Shown here in pieces: positions 7,237 through 11,401 of a stretch of DNA of 11,401 nt. Every line of letters starts with the position of its first letter. The first letter of the stretch is position 1. This DNA comes from Dehalococcoidia bacterium (lineage in GTDB: Bacteria > Chloroflexota > Dehalococcoidia > Dehalococcoidales > JAUVZE01). The DNA lies in NCBI GenBank assembly GCA_030602665.1, contig JAUVZE010000018.1, forward strand, positions 1-11,401, read 5' to 3'. Below the pieces are notes generated by a model. The model made no database searches. It was not told the origin of the DNA and saw nothing but the letters and a program-made list of their open reading frames with translations. The translations under genes were made by a program, and so were the position numbers.

Positions 7237-7393
7237 GTTTAGTTGTCATTGCGAGGCACGAGGTGCCGAAGCAATCTTTGAAAGCAATAGTGAGATTGCT
7301 TCGCGGAGCCTGTCCTGAGCGCCATGAGATTCTTCGCTACGCTCAGAATGACACGAAGCGAAGGGCTCGCAATGACAGTTTGAGCTACTAAAC
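7237..7393. repeat. Compound palindromic repeat element with 12-bp terminal inverted repeats
   Basis: TGTCATTGCGAG at 7244-7255 is repeated exactly in inverse as CTCGCAATGACA at 7366-7377. Outside these, GTTTAGT (7237-7243) has its inverse ACTAAAC at 7387-7393, separated from the right terminus by nine extra bases. Inside are nested hairpins: GGCAC/GTGCC (7255-7267), an 11-bp stem CGAAGCAATCT/AGATTGCTTCG (7267-7277 with 7293-7303), CTGAGCG/CGCTCAG (7315-7321 with 7340-7346) and CTTCGCT/AGCGAAG (7332-7338 with 7357-7363). It codes for nothing obvious. The form is that of a small non-autonomous element or intergenic structured repeat family. No clean target-site duplication is visible. Confidence 0.7.
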
Positions 7394-7428
7394 GGTCTCT
7401 TACTGCTTATCTACCTCACCCCCTGTAT

Positions 7429-7485
7429 CCCCCTCTCCTTCAAAGGAGAGGGGGAGAAATTTCTGCAGAGGGGCTTCGCCCCTCT
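7429..7485. repeat. Two adjacent GC-rich palindromes
   Basis: CCCCCTCTCCTT (7429-7440) and AAGGAGAGGGGG (7443-7454) form a perfect 12-bp inverted repeat with two bases between. It is followed by AGAGGGGC (7467-7474) and GCCCCTCT (7478-7485), a perfect 8-bp stem with a TTC loop. Neither is followed by a T tract on either strand, so they do not look like standard terminators. They probably belong to a dispersed intergenic repeat; this is inference, as no second copy lies in the window. Confidence 0.6.
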
Positions 7486-7553
7486 CAGACTCCCCAGATA
7501 TATGGCTAAATTTAGGAATGTGCGAAACTATATTTGATACTTTCTACGCAATG

Positions 7554-7594
7554 CCCCACTAGTTTTTTAGTACCGTGGGGGGTTCGAAACCCCT
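7554..7594. repeat. Hairpin pair with a tRNA T-arm-like segment
   Basis: CCCCAC (7554-7559) pairs with GTGGGG (7575-7580), with an inner ACTA/TAGT. It overlaps GGGGTT-CGA-AACCCC (7579-7593), itself a 6-bp palindrome. The latter reads on the plus strand as GGGGG-TTCGAAA-CCCCT, a tRNA T arm in form. No acceptor stem, anticodon arm or D arm can be built around it, so it is not called a tRNA. The surrounding 7495-7632 contains nothing else that I recognise. Confidence 0.4.
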
Positions 7595-7632
7595 ATCTTT
7601 TGACTGCCAACTAATAAAGCCAAAACCGAGCT

Positions 7633-7656
7633 AAAACGGGAGGCAGCCATACCTCC
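7633..7656 (-). terminator. Candidate weak intrinsic terminator behind the lipoprotein gene
   Basis: Sixteen bases after the lipoprotein stop, the minus strand reads GGAGGTA, TGGC, TGCCTCC: a 7-bp stem (one T-G wobble) with a four-base loop at 7656-7639, followed by CGTTTT. The stem is GC-rich but the T tract is short, so termination may be partial. Its position at the end of the tldD-tldE-lipoprotein unit supports the call. Confidence 0.4.
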
Positions 7657-7672
7657 TTTCCTTATTTACTAG

Positions 7673-8107
7673 TTATTTCAGCCCAAATACTTTCTTATAA
7701 TCTGGATAAGTCATAATTTGGCCCATAGCGATATAATTCTCAATAACAATTTTGCCAGAGGATGTCTTTAAATCGGCATCAGCAAGCCACTGTCCATTAA
7801 TGGCTATCAAGTCTGCACGAGTTAAAGGCCCGCCGGGTGTATTCTTAGTTGCTACTACAGTGATATCCAAACATAATGAAGCAATTTCGCTGGCAGACAA
7901 TGGGTTCTTAATAATTTCTAAAGATGTATCGGCATTACACATAAATACACTATTGAGACCATCAACTCTCACGTCAAAGAAAAGCGATTGCCAATCAATA
8001 CCTGAATTATCCAATTCCTGATGTATCATAGCCTCATAATCTATGCCACCACAGCTTACTAGCAGCAAAACGCTTACTATTAAGAAAAAGAATATTAGCA
8101 CTTTCAT
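7673..8107 (-). CDS. Small lipoprotein of unknown function
   Basis: This is a 144-residue protein with a clear type II signal peptide: Met-Lys, a hydrophobic core at 4-17 (rich in Phe, Leu and Val), and lipobox LVSC with the lipidated Cys at 19. The mature part (20-144) begins GGIDYEAMIHQELDNSG, has no membrane segment and has two further Cys (57 and 79). I do not recognise its family. The ATG at 8107 has an unusually good ribosome binding site, AGGAGGT, four bases upstream. The gene starts 31 bases after the tldE stop on the same strand, so co-transcription with tldD and tldE is likely. It should sit on the outer face of the cytoplasmic membrane. Confidence 0.82.
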   Translation of the reverse strand: MKVLIFFFLIVSVLLLVSCGGIDYEAMIHQELDNSGIDWQSLFFDVRVDGLNSVFMCNADTSLEIIKNPLSASEIASLCLDITVVATKNTPGGPLTRADLIAINGQWLADADLKTSSGKIVIENYIAMGQIMTYPDYKKVFGLK

Positions 8108-8138
8108 TTCAACCTCCTCCTCACCTCAATTATCAGGG

Positions 8139-9443
8139 CTATCCCTTACTGGCTACTGACAGGCTGGGGCAGTAGAGGGGTGGGGTGTTAAGGAAGCTCC
8201 CCACCCATCTGGCTTCGTTACCAATAGCAATAATCTGTTTAAGAATCTGGTAGATATTCCCCGAGACCATGGTATCTTTAACCCTACCTACTATTTTACC
8301 ACTTTCCACTTTATAACCTAAAAGGACATTGCCACTGAAATCACCACCCAAAATGTTGCCCTGTCCAGCGCCCATCAATTGCTCGATAACCAGCCCTTCC
8401 TTTATATCCTGAACCATCTCGTCAAAGGTAGTATCGCCCGGGGCGATAATAAAGGTGCTGGGAGAGGGGGTTGGCAACCCACCACGACCTCTACTGCCGT
8501 TACCGGTGCTCCGGGTATGAGCCAGAGCGGCGGTTTGCAGGTCATAGAGAAAATTGGTTACTGTCCCCTGCTCAATCAGAGGTGTGCATTGACTGGGTAC
8601 ACCCTCATCATCACCGGGACGGCTTCCCGGACGGTAGGCTATAGTGGGGTCATCCCAAAGCAATAGCTTCTTGTCAAAAACCGGTTCACCAAGTCTATTA
8701 CCTATCGGTGAAGCCCCCTCCAGAACTATCTTGCCATTGAAAGCCACCATCAGGGGTGAGATGAGGGCACTAGCTACCCCGTAGGGAGTAAATACTACCG
8801 GCAGTGGCTTGCTTGGCACCGTGGCTTGGTTTTTAGCTAGCTCAAGCTGCTGGAGCACTACCTCAGCTACTGCCTTGGGCTCAAGAAGAGGGTGGCAGGA
8901 GTTTTGGCTCTCACCAACAAAGAGCATGTCGGTGCCACGAATCAGAGTTCCCTCAACACCCAGACTAAAAACGCTCTTTCGGTAATTTGTCTGCCCACCT
9001 TGAGAGTTTATAATATGGACTGAGACTACACTCTTGGTTACCCCCGCCTCGCAGATAATATCTGGGGTATGACTGGTAACCGCAACTATAAGCTCTTCGC
9101 CAAGCTTAATCATTTCCTCAATAGATATAGATTCTATATCGGGGTCAAAGACTTCAACCTGCGGATAGGAAGTCGGGGACGGAAACTCAAACCTAGCCGG
9201 CATGCCAAACTCAGCTGTTTCCATTGCCATACTAACCAGTTCCTGGCTGTCATCTAACTTCGTCGTTGAGGCATAACCCACTTTACCCCCCTTGATAATA
9301 CGCAGCGCCACACTATGGCTCTGCTTGCTTTGAATATGCTTCAGGCGGTTGGCTTCAAATTGAACCGGTGTCTCCTCTGAGGAGACCATAAAGACCTCGG
9401 CTTCCTCAGCTACCCTTTTAGCTTGAGCTAAGATATTTTCCAT
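8139..9443 (-). CDS. tldE: TldE/PmbA-type subunit of the TldD/TldE metallopeptidase
   Basis: This 434-residue protein is the partner of TldD. It has the family's N-terminal domain (AEVFMVSSEETPVQFEANRL, about 15-34, and VALRIIKGGKVGYASTTKL, 45-63) and the C-terminal beta-rich domain with GQGNILGGDFSGNVLLGYKVESGKIV and the TMVSGNIYQIL segment typical of PmbA. It lacks the HExxxH zinc motif, as expected for the non-catalytic subunit. In E. coli the TldD/TldE complex degrades unfolded peptides and removes the leader of microcin B17. The ATG follows the tldD TGA directly, with GGAGG seven bases upstream of the ATG, so expression in fixed ratio with TldD is likely. The symbol pmbA is also used for this gene. 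Confidence 0.92.
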   Translation of the reverse strand: MENILAQAKRVAEEAEVFMVSSEETPVQFEANRLKHIQSKQSHSVALRIIKGGKVGYASTTKLDDSQELVSMAMETAEFGMPARFEFPSPTSYPQVEVFDPDIESISIEEMIKLGEELIVAVTSHTPDIICEAGVTKSVVSVHIINSQGGQTNYRKSVFSLGVEGTLIRGTDMLFVGESQNSCHPLLEPKAVAEVVLQQLELAKNQATVPSKPLPVVFTPYGVASALISPLMVAFNGKIVLEGASPIGNRLGEPVFDKKLLLWDDPTIAYRPGSRPGDDEGVPSQCTPLIEQGTVTNFLYDLQTAALAHTRSTGNGSRGRGGLPTPSPSTFIIAPGDTTFDEMVQDIKEGLVIEQLMGAGQGNILGGDFSGNVLLGYKVESGKIVGRVKDTMVSGNIYQILKQIIAIGNEARWVGSFLNTPPLYCPSLSVASKG

Positions 9444-10826
9444 TCACCGGCCTCCGACGAGACACTTACGTATTCTGATATGGGGACTACCATTAGAGAC
9501 GGGCAGGGGCATCTGCTCCCCCTTACCACAACCACCACCCTGATTCATCTCTAAATCGTTACCAATAGCATCTATGTTCATCAGGGTGGTAAACACATTG
9601 CCGGTAAGCACTACCGGGCGGAGCGGCTCAGCAAGCTTGCCCTGACGAATCATATAGGCTTCGCCGGCGGAGAAGGTGAACATCTCCATGCTGGTAGTGC
9701 CGCCATACCAGTTCTTAGCATATACCCCTTCTTTAATATCACTAATTATATCCTCAAAGGGGGTTACTCTTGGTTCAATATAGGTGTTGCTCATGCGGAC
9801 AATGGGTGGGTAGCGATAGTTAACGGCCCTGGCATTCCCGGTAGGCTTTTCCTTCATCTTGGCGGCAGTCTCCCTGGAGTGAAGCCGTCCAACCAGTTTG
9901 CCTTCCCTTATGAGGTAGGTTTTGGTGGCTGGCACCCCTTCATCGTCGTATTTGTAGCTACCGCGCAGTCCAGGCACAGCAGCACTATCCACGATATTAA
10001 GCTCGGCATTGCCAAAACTTCTGCCCAGAACCATAATCTGGCGCAGGTGGTCGTTCTCATAAACGAAGTCAGCCTCAGATAGGTGCCCGAAGGCTTCGTG
10101 GACAAAGACACCAGCCAGAACCGGGTCTAATACCACAGTATATTCCCCGCCCTTTACCTGGGGTGCTGACAAGAGCTCCACGGCATGCTGTGCCATTAGC
10201 TCTACCTCTCGTTGGCGACCCTTAATTAGGCTAAAATCCCCCCTACTCCCTAGGCTCAATCCTGCCTGCTGCACTTCGCTGCCTTCGGTGGCTACCGCCG
10301 CCAGGCGCAGGGCAATGTCCGCCCTCTCCTGCTCAATATAGCTACCTAATGAATTTAAGAAGATGACCTTTTTGTAGCCATCACTATAGCCAATGATTGA
10401 GGTCTGGAGCCTGGGGGTGCGCCAAATAATATCGTTATATTCGTCCAGCAGCTGTTTCTTCTCCGCTAAAGGGATGGCCACCGGATTTTTATCTTTTTCG
10501 GCTGACACCACATCAACCGCTGGCTCTACCTGAGCCAGCTGGCTTTCTTGGTTACCCACTAGTTGGGCCTGCTTTACTGCCAGCTCAACACTACCTGCTA
10601 GCTCACCTAAGTTATTGAAGCTAACAAAGCCCCAGCCACCTTTTACCAGGGCGCGCACATTCCCCCCGATGGCAGTAGTTCTACCAATAGATTCCAGCTC
10701 TCTTCCCCGGTAGGTAATATGGCTTGACTGGCTCTCCTCAAGACGAGCTTCTATATAATCAGCGTTACGCCCCTTAAGTGCCTCAGTCAACTGGTGAACA
10801 AAGGCTTCAATATGTGTCATCAGCAT
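9444..10826 (-). CDS. tldD: TldD metallopeptidase, catalytic subunit
   Basis: This 460-residue protein, close to the usual TldD length, carries the zinc motif HEAFGH at 243-248, followed by LSEADFVYEN as in other TldD proteins. It also has the C-terminal GGGCGKGEQMPLPVSNGSP, with Cys433 in the place of the third zinc ligand. The middle has SLGSRGDFSL and the N-terminal domain has ARLEESQSSHITYRGRELESI. It forms a heterooligomeric peptidase with TldE, whose active site takes unstructured peptides. It is cytosolic with no signal peptide. The ATG at 10826 has GAGG three bases upstream; an ATG two codons further on (10820) has more usual spacing from the same site. A well-formed promoter lies 17 bases upstream. 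No peptide precursor gene for a RiPP-like substrate is obvious nearby, so a housekeeping role is the simplest reading. Confidence 0.95.
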   Translation of the reverse strand: MLMTHIEAFVHQLTEALKGRNADYIEARLEESQSSHITYRGRELESIGRTTAIGGNVRALVKGGWGFVSFNNLGELAGSVELAVKQAQLVGNQESQLAQVEPAVDVVSAEKDKNPVAIPLAEKKQLLDEYNDIIWRTPRLQTSIIGYSDGYKKVIFLNSLGSYIEQERADIALRLAAVATEGSEVQQAGLSLGSRGDFSLIKGRQREVELMAQHAVELLSAPQVKGGEYTVVLDPVLAGVFVHEAFGHLSEADFVYENDHLRQIMVLGRSFGNAELNIVDSAAVPGLRGSYKYDDEGVPATKTYLIREGKLVGRLHSRETAAKMKEKPTGNARAVNYRYPPIVRMSNTYIEPRVTPFEDIISDIKEGVYAKNWYGGTTSMEMFTFSAGEAYMIRQGKLAEPLRPVVLTGNVFTTLMNIDAIGNDLEMNQGGGCGKGEQMPLPVSNGSPHIRIRKCLVGGR

Positions 10827-10842
10827 TTTCCTCTTAATTTAC

Positions 10843-10871
10843 ACTATATAACTTGAATATATTAGGGTCAA
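10843..10871 (-). promoter_or_regulatory. Sigma-70-type promoter for tldD-tldE-lipoprotein
   Basis: On the minus strand TTGACC (10871-10866) is followed after 17 bases by TATAGT (10848-10843). Each hexamer matches consensus at five of six positions, and the spacer is AT-rich. The predicted start near 10836 leaves a very short leader of about 10 bases before the ATG at 10826 (or 16 before 10820) that still holds the AGAGG site. This is the strongest promoter seen in the window. Confidence 0.65.
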
Positions 10872-10922
10872 TAGCCGATGCTGTTTACCTAGAGCAGTTG
10901 AAGAGGTAAGGAGGTGAGTAAA

Positions 10923-10976
10923 GTGGCAAGAAAGTATCTGGAGTGCTCCCTAAGGCTACCTTCCCCGATGTGTTGA
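10923..10976 (+). pseudogene. Short ORF resembling the first residues of a DUF1059 protein
   Basis: A GTG at 10923 opens a 17-residue frame ending in TGA at 10974-10976. It is preceded by AAGGAGGTGA at 10908-10917, an essentially perfect Shine-Dalgarno with eight bases between GGAGG and the start. The product, MARKYLECSLRLPSPMC with GTG read as Met, resembles the MARKY-x-x-C-x-x-x-PS-x-M-x-C opening of DUF1059 proteins, which are normally about 60 residues or more. The similarity ends at the stop, and the ORF overlaps the 3' end of pntB on the other strand. It may be the stump of a gene lost by rearrangement, a real small peptide, or chance. An inverted repeat TTACCT/AGGTAA (10885-10890, 10904-10909) lies just upstream. 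No convincing plus-strand promoter was found. Confidence 0.3.
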
Positions 10977-11401
10977 GAGATCTTGAAGGCTGCTGAGCAA
11001 GGCATTGAGACTTACTTTGGCATCGCCCCAAACAGGAATCACATGTTTCATCCCATAGAGCGGGTTATCTACACCGGAAAACCCCGGTTTTTCATCGAAG
11101 TTTAACACAATTACAGCATTTGCCTCATGAGCCTTCAGGATAGGCATGCCAGAAATCGGGGTACCCTGGCGAGTAGAGGCAGCGGGATTAACCACATCAC
11201 AAGCACCTATCACGATAGCTAAATCTGCTTTGTTAAAATCATCATTAATTGCCTCCATCTCAAACAATTTATCGTATCCCACCTCTACCTCGGCAAGCAA
11301 CACATTCATATGCCCTGGCATACGTCCAGCGACAGGGTGAATAGCATACCGAACCCTTGCTCCCCGTTGTTCAAGCCACTTCTCTAGACTATGGACTTGC
11401 T
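10956..11401 (-). CDS. pntB: NAD(P) transhydrogenase subunit beta, C-terminal domain (5' part outside window)
   Basis: The frame is open to the right edge and gives 147 codons of domain III of the proton-pumping transhydrogenase beta subunit, which normally binds NADP(H). Conserved blocks are VRYAIHPVAGRMPGHMNVLLAE, EINDDF-like EAINDDF, VIGACDVVNPAA, GMPILKAHEANAVIVLNF, PGFSGVDNPLYG and VWGDAKVSLNALL, which align through to the C-terminus of E. coli PntB with a short extension (QDLSTHRGR). The E. coli Lys424-Arg425-Ser426 trio, which contacts the 2'-phosphate of NADP, is here Asn-Phe-Asp (codons 11102-11094). The rest of pntB and any pntA would lie to the right. A few bases after the TAG no terminator is obvious. 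Confidence 0.93.
   Translation of the reverse strand, partial: QVHSLEKWLEQRGARVRYAIHPVAGRMPGHMNVLLAEVEVGYDKLFEMEAINDDFNKADLAIVIGACDVVNPAASTRQGTPISGMPILKAHEANAVIVLNFDEKPGFSGVDNPLYGMKHVIPVWGDAKVSLNALLSSLQDLSTHRGR

Noticed and set aside
7578..7604. tRNA gene
   Set aside because: Only a T-arm-like hairpin is present; no acceptor, D or anticodon stem can be paired, and the distance to TGCCA is too long.
7567..7650. Minus-strand 27-codon ORF with AAAGGAGG just before ATG
   Set aside because: The Shine-Dalgarno touches the start codon, the same bases form the terminator-like hairpin, and the frame runs through the palindromic T-arm-like segment.
7207..7672. CRISPR array or riboswitch
   Set aside because: The repeats are inverted rather than regularly spaced direct repeats, and no known riboswitch core was recognised.
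8379..8666. Plus-strand frame of 95 codons
   Set aside because: It lies wholly antisense to the well-supported tldE gene, with low-complexity Thr/Gly-rich content. The same applies to the other plus-strand frames inside minus-strand genes.
10940..10950. Terminator after pntB (GGAG/CTCC palindrome)
   Set aside because: The stem is only four base pairs with a two-base loop and there is no T tract.

Overview
The window looks like a stretch of bacterial chromosome of moderate GC content. The best guess is an uncultured member of the Chloroflexota, class Dehalococcoidia. That is an inference from gene content (a DUF6125-type protein, a PAC2 protein beside a HEAT-repeat protein, a TldD/TldE pair, a pntB end) and from the style of the intergenic palindromic repeats. 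No rRNA, tRNA or other phylogenetic marker is present to settle it. No CRISPR array, prophage or complete insertion sequence is visible.

Layout: only the left-edge gene, the 3' part of a CvpA-family membrane protein (ends at 397), is a secure plus-strand gene. It meets the minus-strand genes head-on, with overlapping stop codons. Everything else reads right to left. In transcription order these are: the 3' end of pntB (11401-10956); a spacer with a clear sigma-70 type promoter; tldD, tldE and a small lipoprotein (10826-7673), with a candidate hairpin terminator behind them; a repeat-rich gap of 466 bases; PAC2, HEAT-repeat, GNAT acetyltransferase and DUF6125 genes (7206-4206), tightly packed; a second promoter-like site; and an isoprenylcysteine-methyltransferase-like membrane protein, an ABC exporter ATPase, its ABC-2 permease and mtnA (4110-394).

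How the genes work together: TldD and TldE are expected to form one heterooligomeric metallopeptidase, and their genes abut. The ABC ATPase and permease overlap by ATGA and should form an exporter of unknown substrate. mtnA (methionine salvage) follows the permease with no spacer. PAC2 and HEAT proteins are both of the protein-assembly or scaffolding kind, but no partner is visible.

The points most worth a second look are: (1) the PntB C-terminus lacks the Lys-Arg-Ser trio that holds the NADP 2'-phosphate in the E. coli enzyme and has Asn-Phe-Asp there; (2) a 17-codon ORF with a perfect ribosome binding site at 10923 that resembles the start of a DUF1059 protein; and (3) a compound palindromic repeat element in the 7207-7672 gap. 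I found no convincing evidence of an entirely new multi-gene system; the rest reads as ordinary chromosomal content.
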